Assembly: GCF_030269665.1 (NCBI RefSeq)
Contig: NZ_BSTS01000011.1
Coordinates: 62,001-126,000 of the forward strand
Direction of reading: 5' to 3'
DNA length: 64,000 nucleotides
Source of the DNA: Actinomycetospora sp. NBRC 106375
Lineage (GTDB): Bacteria; Actinomycetota; Actinomycetes; Mycobacteriales; Pseudonocardiaceae
Positions 39,459-48,581 of the stretch are shown piece by piece (positions within the stretch are counted from its first letter, which is position 1; each line of letters starts with the position of its first letter). The translations under genes were made by a program, and so were the position numbers. The notes under the pieces are model-generated. The model was not told where the DNA came from, did not search any database, and saw nothing but the letters and a program-made list of their open reading frames with translations.

Positions 39459-39680
39459 GTGGCACGCGACACGGACGCCATCGAGAAGGAGATCACGCAG
39501 GCGCGCGAGGCGTTGGCCGGCGCCCTCGACGAGCTGTCGGAGCGGGCGAACCCGCAGCGGCTCTCCGAGCAGGGCAAGGAGATGGCCGCGCAGAAGTGGG
39601 CCGACCCGAAGATCAAGTACGCCGTCTACGCCGCCGGCGCGCTCGTGGGGCTCCTCATCCTGCGCAAGCTGATCAAGTAG
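39459..39680 (+). CDS. DUF3618 family small membrane protein
   Basis: 73 residues. An amphipathic N-terminal helix (AIEKEITQAREALAGALDELSERANP) is followed by one membrane helix near 54-69 (YAVYAAGALVGLLILRKL). This is the DUF3618 layout, common in actinobacteria and of unknown function. GTG 39459 has AAGGGGAGG upstream. A long hairpin starts 13 bases after its stop. Confidence 0.8.
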   Translation: MARDTDAIEKEITQAREALAGALDELSERANPQRLSEQGKEMAAQKWADPKIKYAVYAAGALVGLLILRKLIK

Positions 39681-39693
39681 CGGGGCGCTTCGT

Positions 39694-39751
39694 CTCCCTG
39701 ACGCCGTGGCCGAGGTGGTAGAACCGCCTCGGCCATCGGCGTCTCAGGGAG
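39694..39751. terminator. long hairpin overlapping the acyl-CoA synthetase ribosome site
   Basis: CTCCCTGACGCCG-TGGCCGAGG (39694-39715) pairs with the complement at 39727-39751, with a small bulge on the right arm, giving about 22 pairs. The right arm ends in TCAGGGAG, part of the GGGAGGGA ribosome site of the downstream gene. It may terminate the DUF3618 transcript or hide that ribosome site. Confidence 0.65.
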
Positions 39752-39762
39752 GGATCCTCTTC

Positions 39763-41487
39763 GTGTCCGAGCTCAGCAAGGCGGCGACCGAGTTCCGCCG
39801 GGCGCGCGATCTGCTGCTGGAGCGGCGCGAGGACCTCGACGCCGCCCTCCGCGACTTCACGTGGCCGCGGCTCGACGAGTTCAACTGGGCCCTCGAGCAC
39901 TTCGACGCCATCGGCACCGACCCCGGCACGGCCCAGCGCCCGGCGCTGTGGATCGTCGAGGAGGACGGCACCGAGGCGAAGTTCTCGTTCGCCGACATGC
40001 GCGAGCGGTCCAACCGCGTCGCCAACTGGCTGCGCGCCCAGGGCGTGCGGCGCGGCGACCGGATCATCCTCATGCTCGCCAACCAGGTCGAGCTGTGGGA
40101 GACGATCCTCGCCGCGATGAAGCTCGGCGCGATCCTCATCCCGTCGACGCCGATGCTCGGGCCCGCCGACCTGCGCGACCGCATCGACCGCGGCAACGCG
40201 AAGCACGTCGTCGTCCGCGACGCCGACGTCGACAAGTTCGACGACGTGCCCGGTGACTACACGAAGATCGCCGTCGGGGACCGCATCACCGAGCCCTGGC
40301 TGGACTTCGCCGCCGCCTACGACGCGCCCGCGGAGTTCACCCCAGACGGGCCGACCCGCGGCGACGAGACGCTGCTGCTCTACTTCACCAGCGGCACGAC
40401 GTCCAAGCCGAAGCTCGTCGAGCACACGCACACGAGCTACCCCGTCGGGCACCTCTCGACGATGTACTGGATCGGCCTGCAGCCCGGCGACGTGCACCTC
40501 AACGTCGCCTCGCCCGGCTGGGCGAAGCACGCGTGGTCGAACGTCTTCGCGCCGTGGGTCGCCGAGGCGACGATCTTCATCTACAACTACACGAAGTTCG
40601 ACGCCGACAAGCTGCTCGACGTCATCGTCGAGAAGGGCGTGAGCACCTTCTGCGCGCCGCCGACCGTGTGGCGGATGCTCATCCAGGCCGACCTCACCCG
40701 CGTGCAGGTGCCGGTGCGCGAGCTCGTCGGGGCCGGCGAGCCGCTGAACCCCGAGGTCATCGAGCAGGTCCGGGCGGCGTGGGGCATGACGATCCGCGAC
40801 GGCTTCGGGCAGACCGAGTCGACGCTGCAGATCGGCAACCCGCCCGGGCAGCCGGTCAAGGACGGCTCCATGGGCCGGCCGCTGCCGGGCTACCCGATCG
40901 TGCTGGTCGACCCGGTGACCGGCGAGCGGGCCGACGAGGGCGAGATCTGCATCGACCTCGCGGACCGACCCGTCGGTCTGATGGTCGGCTACAAGGACGA
41001 CGACGAGCGCAACGACGAGGTCTTCGCCGGCGGCGTCTACCACACCGGTGACGTGGGATCCCGCGACGCGGACGGCTACATCACCTACGTCGGCCGCTCC
41101 GACGACGTGTTCAAGGCGTCGGACTACCGGATCAGCCCGTTCGAGCTGGAGAGCGTGCTCATCGAGCACGACGCCGTCGCGGAGGCCGCGGTCGTCCCGT
41201 CGCCCGACCCGCTGCGCCTGGCCGTGCCCAAGGCCTACGTCGTGCTCTCGGCCCGGTACGAGGCCAACCGGGACACGGCGCTGGCGATCCTGCGGCACGC
41301 CCGCGAGAACCTGCCGGCCTACAAGCGGGTGCGGCGCCTCGAGTTCTACGAGCTCCCGAAGACGATCTCCGGGAAGATCCGGCGGGTCGAGCTGCGCGGC
41401 CGCGAGACCGAGCTGCGACCGAACGCGGACACCCAGCCCGAGGGCGAGTTCCGGGACGAGGACTTCCCGGAGCTGCGGCAGTCGTGA
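39763..41487 (+). CDS. AMP-forming acyl-CoA synthetase
   Basis: 574 residues of the ANL family. The phosphate loop is LLLYFTSGTTSKPKLVEHTH, the adenine motif DGFGQTESTLQIG, the hinge region GDVGSRDADGYITYVGRSDDVFK, and the catalytic lysine KTISGKIRR near the end. The pattern (NYTKFDADKLLD, ASDYRISPFELESVL) suits medium-chain or aromatic acid activation. GTG 39763 has GGGAGGGA eight bases upstream; a GTG at 39706 lies inside the hairpin stem and is unlikely. Its stop overlaps the thioesterase start, so the pair could make and hydrolyse the same acyl-CoA. Confidence 0.9.
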   Translation: MSELSKAATEFRRARDLLLERREDLDAALRDFTWPRLDEFNWALEHFDAIGTDPGTAQRPALWIVEEDGTEAKFSFADMRERSNRVANWLRAQGVRRGDRIILMLANQVELWETILAAMKLGAILIPSTPMLGPADLRDRIDRGNAKHVVVRDADVDKFDDVPGDYTKIAVGDRITEPWLDFAAAYDAPAEFTPDGPTRGDETLLLYFTSGTTSKPKLVEHTHTSYPVGHLSTMYWIGLQPGDVHLNVASPGWAKHAWSNVFAPWVAEATIFIYNYTKFDADKLLDVIVEKGVSTFCAPPTVWRMLIQADLTRVQVPVRELVGAGEPLNPEVIEQVRAAWGMTIRDGFGQTESTLQIGNPPGQPVKDGSMGRPLPGYPIVLVDPVTGERADEGEICIDLADRPVGLMVGYKDDDERNDEVFAGGVYHTGDVGSRDADGYITYVGRSDDVFKASDYRISPFELESVLIEHDAVAEAAVVPSPDPLRLAVPKAYVVLSARYEANRDTALAILRHARENLPAYKRVRRLEFYELPKTISGKIRRVELRGRETELRPNADTQPEGEFRDEDFPELRQS

Positions 41488-41897
41488 CGTACAGCTTTCC
41501 CGTCGTCCCGCGCTACGCGGAGATCGACCAGCAGGGTGTCGTGTTCAACGGGCACTACCTGACGTGGTTCGACGAGGCCTTCACCGGTTTCCTCGAGCAC
41601 GTCGGGCTGGCCTATCCGGACCTCATCGCGTCCGGTGTCGACGTCATGGTCGTGCACTCGGAGCTCGACTACCGCGGGTCGGTGCGCTGGCGTGACGACG
41701 CGCGGGTCGAGGTGTCGTGCGAGCGGCAGGGCACGACGAGCTTCACGCTCGCGTTCGCGGTCTACCGCTCCGCCGACGAGGTCGCCGTGACGGGGCGCAA
41801 CGTCTACGTCGTCGTGGTCCAGGACCCGGAGACGAAGGCATGGTCGAAGGCGCCGGGGATCCCGGAGAAGCTGGCCGCGGCCTTGTCCGCGTCGTAG
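41484..41897 (+). CDS. hotdog-fold acyl-CoA thioesterase (4HBT type)
   Basis: 137 residues. The motif YAEIDQQGVVFNGHYLTWFDEA is the 4-hydroxybenzoyl-CoA thioesterase signature with the catalytic Asp near residue 13. The rest forms one hotdog domain. GTG 41484 overlaps the synthetase stop, so expression is coupled. It may remove stalled acyl-CoA formed by its partner; the acyl group is unknown. Confidence 0.88.
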   Translation: MTYSFPVVPRYAEIDQQGVVFNGHYLTWFDEAFTGFLEHVGLAYPDLIASGVDVMVVHSELDYRGSVRWRDDARVEVSCERQGTTSFTLAFAVYRSADEVAVTGRNVYVVVVQDPETKAWSKAPGIPEKLAAALSAS

Positions 41898-41907
41898 GAC
41901 CTCGCGC

Positions 41908-41925
41908 GGAGCGCGGGGGCGCTCC
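41908..41925. terminator. terminator hairpin between convergent operons
   Basis: GGAGCGC-GGGG-GCGCTCC is a perfect seven-bp stem ten bases after the thioesterase stop. It separates this operon from the convergent polyamine operon. Confidence 0.6.
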
Positions 41926-41959
41926 TCTGCACGGGAAGGTCCGCGCCGCGGGATGCGGA

Positions 41960-43213
41960 TCAGCCGGCGCGCAGGGCGTGCGGGAGCACGGCGCCGCGGC
42001 GCAGGGCCTCGGCGTCGATCGACGTCAGTTCCGGGAAGCGGTCGAGGCGCGCGATCGCGAGGGACACGGGGTCGTCGACGGGGTCGGGGCGGCCCGTGAG
42101 GTAGGCCCACTCGTGCTCGTCGGAGCAGTACGGCAGCACGGTCGCGAAGACGTCGTCGAAGCGGCGGGTCATCCGCGCGAGCGTGTCGTGGCGCCAGAGC
42201 GTCGGACAGCCGGCCTGGGAGCAGACGGCGCCGCCGGGCGCGAGGACCTCCGCGCACCGGCGCAGGAACTCCGCGCCGTAGAGGCGGGCGTGCTGGGCGG
42301 GGTCGGTGATCTCGACGGGCTCGTCGGGCAGGTCGACGATCACGACGTCCCAGCGGTCGCCGCGCGCCGCGGCGTCGGCGAGGAACTGCCAGCCGTCCCC
42401 GTAGTGCATCCGCACCGGGCCGTCGCCGCGCTCCGCCGCGGCCAGCTCCTCGGGGGTGTAGCCGTAGGGCAGCAGCTCGGCGCAGCGCCGGACGCACTCG
42501 GTGTCGATGTCAACGTGGTCGATCCGGCTTGCGCCGGCCGCGACCGCGAGCTGGGAGACCACACCCTCGGACGACCCGACGACGAGCACGGAGCGCAGCT
42601 CGTCGGCCAGCAGCATCGGGGGCACGGCCAGCGCCTCGTGGTAGACGAGCTGGCTGTCCTCGGTGGACTGGCGCTCGCCGTCGCAGAAGAGCGAGACGCC
42701 CTGGGCGGTGCGCGCCACCATCATGTCCTGCCAGTCGGTGCGGCCCCGCCAGATCACCTCGTCGAGCCGCCAGCGGCGACGCATCCCCGCGGCGAGGGGT
42801 TCGTCGACCTCGCGACCACCCGCCCCGGGCGCGAGGCCCGCGCCGCGCGCCACCACCTGCGCGCGCACCTCCGTCGCGCCCAGCTCGCGGCCCAGGGCGT
42901 CGACGACGAGGTCGGGGTCGGCCTGGTCGCCGCAGGTGAACACGTCCACGAACGCCGCGGCCGCCTCGGGATAGGCGTGCACCGAGGCGTGCGACTCCGC
43001 CAGCAGCGCCATCACGGTCGTGCCCTGCGGCTCGAAGCGGTGGGCGACGACGTCGAGCACGGTCGCGCCGCCGGCGTCGAGCGCGCGGCGCAGGGCGTCC
43101 GTGACGCGCTGCTCGTCGCCGAGGGTCGCGGCGTCGACGCCACGCAGCTCCGCGAGCACGTGGCGGCCGGCGAACGTCGCGGGATCGGTCGTGGACGGGG
43201 CGCTGAGGGTCAA
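41960..43213 (-). CDS. S-adenosylmethionine decarboxylase-spermidine synthase fusion
   Basis: 417 residues. The first ~120 are a bacterial SpeD/SpeH domain: LLAESHASVHAYPEAAAAFVDVFTCG holds the self-cleavage site whose Ser becomes the pyruvoyl cofactor. The rest is a spermidine synthase: LVYHEALAVPPMLL, VLVVGSSEGVVSQLAV, HVDIDTECVRRCAELLP and VVIVDLPDEP. One chain could thus make decarboxylated SAM and transfer its aminopropyl group to putrescine. TTG 43213 overlaps the stop of the decarboxylase (TTGA), behind GGAAGGTGGGAG. Confidence 0.88.
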   Translation of the reverse strand: MTLSAPSTTDPATFAGRHVLAELRGVDAATLGDEQRVTDALRRALDAGGATVLDVVAHRFEPQGTTVMALLAESHASVHAYPEAAAAFVDVFTCGDQADPDLVVDALGRELGATEVRAQVVARGAGLAPGAGGREVDEPLAAGMRRRWRLDEVIWRGRTDWQDMMVARTAQGVSLFCDGERQSTEDSQLVYHEALAVPPMLLADELRSVLVVGSSEGVVSQLAVAAGASRIDHVDIDTECVRRCAELLPYGYTPEELAAAERGDGPVRMHYGDGWQFLADAAARGDRWDVVIVDLPDEPVEITDPAQHARLYGAEFLRRCAEVLAPGGAVCSQAGCPTLWRHDTLARMTRRFDDVFATVLPYCSDEHEWAYLTGRPDPVDDPVSLAIARLDRFPELTSIDAEALRRGAVLPHALRAG

Positions 43214-44373
43214 CTCCCACCTTCCTCCGGGGTGTCGTGGACGTACGTGGGCAGGGGCGGCAGGCCGTTGAAGCCCACCGAGGCGTAGCTCGAGGTGTAG
43301 GCGCCGGCGCCGAGGAACTCGACGACGTCGCCCGGGGCGAGGTCGAGCGGCAGGCGGACGTCCGCGTGGCGGTACAGGACGTCGTCGCCGTCGCACGTCG
43401 GCCCGGCCAGGACGACCGGGCCTGTCGCCCCGGGGTTCCCGGGTGTGCGGAGCCGGTACACGATCATCTCGGCCTCGGTCTCCGCGAGGCCCTGGTAGCG
43501 GCCGACGTCGAGGTACACCCAGCGTCGTCCGCCGCGCTCGGCGACGAGCACGACCTCGGCGCGCAGGACGCCGGCGTCGGCGACGAGCGCGCGTCCGGGT
43601 TCGGCCACGAGGCGGGGACGCCACCGCGGGGCGTGCCGGGCGAGGGCCGTGCGGATCGCCGCGCCGCAGGCCTCGAGGTCGGGTGCGGGGCCGTCGGCGT
43701 GGGTGGTGGGGAAGCCGCCGCCGAGGTTGAGCTCGGTCGGGGCGTGCTCGCCGAGCCGGGTGGCGACGCGGGCGGCGGCGTCGATCGCCCGGGCCCAGGC
43801 GGCGGGGTCGCGTTGCTGGGAGCCGACGTGGAAGCCGATGCCGGCCGCGGTCAGCCCGCCGGTGCGGGCACGGTGCAGCAGCGCCGCGGCCTCGTCCTCT
43901 CCTGCCCCGAACTTGCCCGCGAACGGTGTCGCGGCGCCGTCGTCGCCGACCGCGAGCCGCACACCGATCCGGGCGCCGGGGGCCTCGCGGGCGAGGAGGT
44001 CGACGTCGGCCGGCGCGTCCGTGGTGAAGCGGCTGACGCCGGCCGACCGGGCAGCGCGCACGTCGGCGGCCTTCTTGACCGGGTTGCCCCACGACAGCGC
44101 GCCCGGCGCCGCCCCGGCGAGCAGACAGAGGTCGAGCTCACCGACGCTGGCGAGGTCGAACGAGGCGCCCTCGGCGGCGAGCAGGGCGAGCACCGCGGGG
44201 TGCGGGTTGGCCTTCACCGCGTAGCAGAGCTCGACGCCGGGCAGGGCGGTGCGCATCGCGCGATAGGCGTCGCGCACACGGGCCAGATCCAGATCGAGGT
44301 GAGGCGTCGCCCGGTCGCCGGTCGAGGGGTGCGCGACAGCACGCAGCCCGGGCTCCACACCCACGTCCTCCAT
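43210..44373 (-). CDS. type III PLP decarboxylase (ornithine/diaminopimelate decarboxylase family)
   Basis: 387 residues of the alanine-racemase fold. PLP lysine is in VELCYAVKANPHPAVL, followed by FDLASVGEL, GIGFHVGSQ, LNLGGGFPTTH, EPGRALVADAG and the dimer-contact Cys in GPTCDGDD. The length and pattern match ornithine decarboxylase of polyamine synthesis rather than LysA. Its partner is the SpeD-SpeE fusion, giving ornithine to putrescine to spermidine in two genes. ATG 44373 lacks a well-spaced ribosome site: GAAGGGGGGA is about 17 bases away. Confidence 0.85.
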   Translation of the reverse strand: MEDVGVEPGLRAVAHPSTGDRATPHLDLDLARVRDAYRAMRTALPGVELCYAVKANPHPAVLALLAAEGASFDLASVGELDLCLLAGAAPGALSWGNPVKKAADVRAARSAGVSRFTTDAPADVDLLAREAPGARIGVRLAVGDDGAATPFAGKFGAGEDEAAALLHRARTGGLTAAGIGFHVGSQQRDPAAWARAIDAAARVATRLGEHAPTELNLGGGFPTTHADGPAPDLEACGAAIRTALARHAPRWRPRLVAEPGRALVADAGVLRAEVVLVAERGGRRWVYLDVGRYQGLAETEAEMIVYRLRTPGNPGATGPVVLAGPTCDGDDVLYRHADVRLPLDLAPGDVVEFLGAGAYTSSYASVGFNGLPPLPTYVHDTPEEGGS

Positions 44374-44506
44374 GGTGCCCGCGGAAATCCCCCCTTCAAC
44401 CTCGAAACGGCTGACCGGGGACACACCGGCGGCGTACCGTCGTGGATCTCCGCGGCCGAGGGGGCCGGGGCCGCTGTCGGGGGCGGGCTGGTTCGAAGGG
44501 GGTTGA

Positions 44507-46480
44507 ATGCCGTCCACCTCGTCCCGAGGCTGGAATCCGGCACCGCGTCCGCGACCGTGGCCGTTCCGCACGCCGCGCAACATCGTGATCACCGGCCTGT
44601 TCACCGTGGCGCTCGTCGCCGCGATGGTCGGCGTCGGCAGCGCGGTCGTGCCGGGACCTCGTGACGACGCCACGGGCCTCACGGGCTCGACCACCGACGC
44701 GCCGACCACCTCGGCCGACGTCGACGGTTCCTCCGACGGCGAGTTCGGCTCCGGCGAGAGGTCCGGCGAGACCTCCGCCCCCTCCACCGATGTCCCCGGC
44801 ACCGCCCAGGCACTCCCCGACGGGTCCCTCCCCGACGACGTGGCCCCGCCGCTGACGCCCATCCCGCTGCCCGGCTCCCGTCCGCTCGGCACCCCGCAGG
44901 CCGCGCCGGGCGAGCCGTCGTACCCGGGCGCCGAACAGCCGGTGACCCCGCCGCCGGGGTTCGACCAGCTGACCCCCGACCTCCTCCCGGTGCCCCTGCC
45001 CGGCGCCGGCAGTTCACCCGGCCCCACCGCGGCGCCCGACACCGGCGGCGCGGGGCCCGCGCAGCCGGCGCAGACGGGCCCGCGGGCCACGCGGGACGAC
45101 CCCGGCCCCGTCCTGGACCTGCCGCTGCTGCCCGACCCCACGCGCGACGAGCCCACCGGCTCCCGCGAGGGTCGCGGCGGCGGGAACGGCGAGAACGGCG
45201 GCGGGAACGGTGGTGGCGGCGGCCGCGACGGGGACGGCGGGCGTGGCGACGGCGGTGGTGGCGGCGACGGCGACCGCGGTGGGGGCCTCCTCCCGGACCT
45301 CGCCGACGCGCTGCCCGGGAACGGTGGCGGCGGCGGGGATCGCGGCGGCGGGAACGATCGCCGCGGCGAGCCGTCCCCCGCGGACACCCCCGCGCGCACC
45401 CCGGCGGACACCGCGGCGGACACCCCGGCGCAGCGCCGCCCCGGCGGCGGCACGCCGGCAGGTGGGGCGACGACCACGGGTGCACCGACGCTGGAGCTGC
45501 CCACCGGGTCCGCGGGACCGGCGTCGACGCCCGAGGGCTGGCCGACGTACGGCGAGCCCGGTCAGGGCGGCGGGACCGGGAGCGGCTCGGCCGAGCGCTC
45601 GGTGCCCGTCTCCACGCCGGAGGGCTGGCCCCTGCCGAGCGACGCCACGGGTGTCCCCGGCCGCGGCGGCGAGGACGGCGGCGCGGCGGGGCGGACCGGT
45701 GGGGCGGACGACGAGCCCGCCCAGGGCCCGGTCACGACCACCGACCCGTCCACGGGCGTCACGACCACCCGCGACCCGGCCAGTGGCACCACCACGACGG
45801 TCGACCCGACCACCGGGGCATCGCTGACCACGCGGTCCGAGCCGGAGGCCCGCAGCCGCACCGGGTCACCGGGCACGACGGCGTCCGGGTCGGACGACGG
45901 TGACACCGGGTCGGCGGACCCGACCACGACGGCCGGCCGCGGCGGTTCCGAGGAATCCGGAGACACCGGGGGCTCCGCAGACTCCGGGGACGCCGCGTCG
46001 ACGTCGGCCCGCGCCGGGTCGGCCTCCGCCTCGGCGGGCAACGGGTCGGCCACCGCGTCGGCGGGAGGCGCCACGGCGACGGCCGGGGGCGACCGGACCG
46101 GCATCTCCGGCCGCTCGCGCACCACGTCCGAGTCGTCCTCCGAGTCGTCCTCCGACTCGTCGTCGGACCCGAGCGTCCGCCCGACGGCGAGCAGCGACGA
46201 CGCGAGCAGCAGCGACGACGCGAGCAGCGACGGCGCGAGCAGCAGCGGCTCGACCAGTGACGACTCGTCCTCCGGCGGGCCGACGTCGCGGCGCACCGTC
46301 GCCACCGGCGAGAGCGACGCGGGCAGCAGCAGTGACACCAGCGACAGCAGCGAGGACTCCGGCGACGCGACCAGCGCCGCCCGGGTCGAGCCGCAGATGG
46401 TGATCCCGACGACGTCGCCGATGGACCCGCGGTTCTGGGCCTGGCTCACCGACACGGTCACGCGCACGCCGACCGGGTGA
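44507..46480 (+). CDS. membrane-anchored low-complexity Ser/Thr/Pro/Gly-rich protein
   Basis: 657 residues. A basic N-terminus is followed by one membrane helix at about 26-48 (IVITGLFTVALVAAMVGVGSAVV). Everything after is low complexity: Pro-rich to ~190, Gly/Asp-rich to ~290, then Thr/Ser/Asp-rich. STPEGWP occurs twice (near 343 and 368). The C-terminal VEPQMVIPTTSPMDPRFWAWLTDTV looks structured. No known domain is seen. It is probably an exported, wall-spanning or glycosylated surface protein. ATG 44507 follows GAAGGGGG. It is divergent from the polyamine operon across 133 bp in which I see nothing else. Confidence 0.7.
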   Translation: MPSTSSRGWNPAPRPRPWPFRTPRNIVITGLFTVALVAAMVGVGSAVVPGPRDDATGLTGSTTDAPTTSADVDGSSDGEFGSGERSGETSAPSTDVPGTAQALPDGSLPDDVAPPLTPIPLPGSRPLGTPQAAPGEPSYPGAEQPVTPPPGFDQLTPDLLPVPLPGAGSSPGPTAAPDTGGAGPAQPAQTGPRATRDDPGPVLDLPLLPDPTRDEPTGSREGRGGGNGENGGGNGGGGGRDGDGGRGDGGGGGDGDRGGGLLPDLADALPGNGGGGGDRGGGNDRRGEPSPADTPARTPADTAADTPAQRRPGGGTPAGGATTTGAPTLELPTGSAGPASTPEGWPTYGEPGQGGGTGSGSAERSVPVSTPEGWPLPSDATGVPGRGGEDGGAAGRTGGADDEPAQGPVTTTDPSTGVTTTRDPASGTTTTVDPTTGASLTTRSEPEARSRTGSPGTTASGSDDGDTGSADPTTTAGRGGSEESGDTGGSADSGDAASTSARAGSASASAGNGSATASAGGATATAGGDRTGISGRSRTTSESSSESSSDSSSDPSVRPTASSDDASSSDDASSDGASSSGSTSDDSSSGGPTSRRTVATGESDAGSSSDTSDSSEDSGDATSAARVEPQMVIPTTSPMDPRFWAWLTDTVTRTPTG

Positions 46481-46514
46481 TCGGGCCCGGCGCCCCGGAC
46501 GGCACCATCGGGCG

Positions 46515-46943
46515 GTGCCCACGACGCCGACCGTCACCCCTGCCGACCTGCGCGCGCGGGGCGAGGAGTTCGCGCAGTTCTGGACCGAGCGCCACCTCTG
46601 CACGATCACCACGCTGCGCCGCGACGGGTCGCCGCACCTGGTGCCCGTGAACGCCGTGCTCGATCTCGACACGGCGATCGTCCGCGTCCTCACCTCGGGC
46701 CACAGTGCGAAGGCGCGCCACGTGCGGGCCGCGGGGGAGGGCGGCGCGCGGGTGGCGGTGAACCAGGTCGAGCGCCGGCGCTGGTCGACCCTCGAGGGTC
46801 TGGCCGTGGTGCGCGACGACCCGGCGGTGGTGGCCGACGCCGAGGAGCGCTACGCCCGCCGCTACCAAGCCCCGCGCGTGAACCCCGCCCGCGTCATCCT
46901 GGAGATCGCGGTCACACGCGTGCTCGGGAGCCGCGGACTCTAG
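46515..46943 (+). CDS. PPOX-class F420-dependent protein
   Basis: 142 residues of the split-barrel flavin/deazaflavin fold. FWTERHLCTITTLRRDGSPHLVPVNAVLD is the N-terminal signature, followed by SGHSAKARHVRA and the conserved RRWSTLEGLAVV. These proteins use F420H2 or bind flavins or heme; the substrate is unknown. The start is GTG 46515 with CACCAT six bases upstream. Its TAG overlaps the TAG of the convergent LLM gene at the CTAG palindrome 46940-46943. Confidence 0.82.
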   Translation: MPTTPTVTPADLRARGEEFAQFWTERHLCTITTLRRDGSPHLVPVNAVLDLDTAIVRVLTSGHSAKARHVRAAGEGGARVAVNQVERRRWSTLEGLAVVRDDPAVVADAEERYARRYQAPRVNPARVILEIAVTRVLGSRGL

Positions 46944-47857
46944 GTCTCGAGCGGGACCAGGTGCTCGGCGACCTCGTCGAGGAACCCGGGCCAGGACGCC
47001 GGCGCGACGGCGGGGCGCACCACGAACTTGGTGATGCCCTCGTCGACGAAGCGCTGGACCTGCCGGCGCGCGTGCTCCCACCCGTCCGCGAGGAGATCCG
47101 CGGGGTCGAGCTCGGGACGGCGGTGGGCCGACGACGCCCGCGCCCGGTCGACGTCCTCCGGCGAGCTGCCGGGCGGCACGACGAGCAGGTTGGTGCCGTA
47201 GTGGTCCTCCTCGACGTCCCGGTCGGCGCGGGCGGCCGCCGAAGCGATGGCGGCGCGGGCCGCGCCGGCCTCGGCCGGGGTGACGAACGAGGCGAGCCAC
47301 CCGTCGCCGAGACGCCCGACCCGGTCCAGGGCGGCGGGCACGAGGCCCCCGAGCCACAGGTCGAGCGGGCGGGCGGGGCGCGGCTCCACGACGGCGTCGT
47401 CGAGGGTGAGGAACTCGCCGTGGAATGTCACCGACTCCTCGGTGAGCAGGCGCCGGACGACGGTCAGGGCCTCCTCGAACACCGCGGCGCGCGGGCCGGG
47501 TACGGGGTACGCGGTGCGCTCGGACGCCGTCGCCGGGCGCAGCCCGAACACCGGGAGGATCCGGCGGGGGGCGAGCGCGGCGAGCGAGGACAGCTGGGCG
47601 GCGACGACGGCGGGGTTGCGGCCGGGCAGGACGATGACGCCGCTGCCGACCTTGAGCGCGCTCGTGCGACCCACGGCCCAGCCCATCGCCACGAGCGGCT
47701 CGACGGCCGGGGCGGCCATGCGGTCGGGGAACCACACGGAGTCGATACCGCGCCGCTCGCAGCCGTCGACCAGCTCGAGGGTCGCGGCGGCGGGGTCGTG
47801 GCGCGAGGGCCCGGCGCCGATCCCGATGCGAACCTTCATCTCCGGCGGAGCCGTCAT
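46940..47857 (-). CDS. LLM-class F420-dependent oxidoreductase
   Basis: 305 residues of the luciferase-like TIM barrel. RIGIGAGPSRHDPAAATLELV, the VGSGVIVLPGRNPAVVAAQLSSL strand-helix, and RPLDLWLGGLVPAALDRVGRLGDGWL are typical of F420-dependent enzymes. The substrate is unknown. ATG 47857 overlaps the stop of the upstream amidotransferase, so the two are coupled. A convergent PPOX protein suggests an F420-linked neighbourhood. Confidence 0.85.
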   Translation of the reverse strand: MTAPPEMKVRIGIGAGPSRHDPAAATLELVDGCERRGIDSVWFPDRMAAPAVEPLVAMGWAVGRTSALKVGSGVIVLPGRNPAVVAAQLSSLAALAPRRILPVFGLRPATASERTAYPVPGPRAAVFEEALTVVRRLLTEESVTFHGEFLTLDDAVVEPRPARPLDLWLGGLVPAALDRVGRLGDGWLASFVTPAEAGAARAAIASAAARADRDVEEDHYGTNLLVVPPGSSPEDVDRARASSAHRRPELDPADLLADGWEHARRQVQRFVDEGITKFVVRPAVAPASWPGFLDEVAEHLVPLET

Positions 47858-48579
47858 CACCGCACCATGACATCGCGGGCGAGGCCCGCCCGCTCGGCGA
47901 ACGCGTCGAACAGCACCCAGCTGGCCGCCCGGGACTCCTCGGCCCGCGCGGCGGTCTCCTCGCGCAGCGCGTCCTGGTCGACGCCCAGCTCGGGGAGCCG
48001 CGCCTCGAGCGGCGTGCCGGCCCAGCGCGCCATCCACGTCCCGAGCTCGGCCGGGGTGATCTCGGGGTGGAACTGCACGCCGAGGTGCGGGCCCGTCCGG
48101 AACGCCTGGGTGCACCGCTCCGAGACCGCCAGCACCTCGGCTTCCGGCGGTGCGGTGAAGGTGTCGAAGTGGAACTCCATCCACGGGCCGGGGGCCACGA
48201 CGTCCGGGGCGTGGGTCGTGATCTGTCGCCAGCCGTTCTCGTGCCGGCCGTCCGCGGGATGGGCGGTGCCGCCGAGCACGCGGGCCAGCAGCTGGCCGCC
48301 GAAGCAGATGCCGAGCACCGGGACGCCGCCGGCGATCGCGGTCCGCAGGTAGGCGATCTCGTCGGCGAGCCACGGCACCGCGTCGTCCCAGGCCCCCTGC
48401 ACCGACCCCAGCACCGCGATCGCGTCGATCGTCGCGGGATCGGGCAGCGGCTCGCCGGCCACGCCCGGGACGACCTCGATCCCGCGCTCGGCGGCCCAGC
48501 CCGGCAGCGTGCCCGCGGCGACGACCACGCTCTCGGTGGGGGGTTCGTGACCGATCACCAGCATCCTCGGCGCTCCCAT
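47857..48579 (-). CDS. class I glutamine amidotransferase-like protein
   Basis: 240 residues. The nucleophile elbow is VLGICFGGQLLARVLGG (Cys near 97), and the His-Glu pair is in LGVQFHPEITPAE, so the triad is complete. This stand-alone form resembles GMP-synthase-like amidotransferases used in small-molecule detoxification or transfer of ammonia. ATG 48579 is assumed; ATG 48564, behind GGGAG, would shorten it by five residues. The 65-bp gap to the divergent HIT gene holds a palindrome. Confidence 0.82.
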   Translation of the reverse strand: MGAPRMLVIGHEPPTESVVVAAGTLPGWAAERGIEVVPGVAGEPLPDPATIDAIAVLGSVQGAWDDAVPWLADEIAYLRTAIAGGVPVLGICFGGQLLARVLGGTAHPADGRHENGWRQITTHAPDVVAPGPWMEFHFDTFTAPPEAEVLAVSERCTQAFRTGPHLGVQFHPEITPAELGTWMARWAGTPLEARLPELGVDQDALREETAARAEESRAASWVLFDAFAERAGLARDVMVR

Positions 48580-48581
48580 GA

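Noticed and set aside
44374-44506. Riboswitch or attenuator in the polyamine operon leader
   Set aside because: No conserved aptamer core or paired terminator/antiterminator is visible in the 133 bp. The A-rich part is short.
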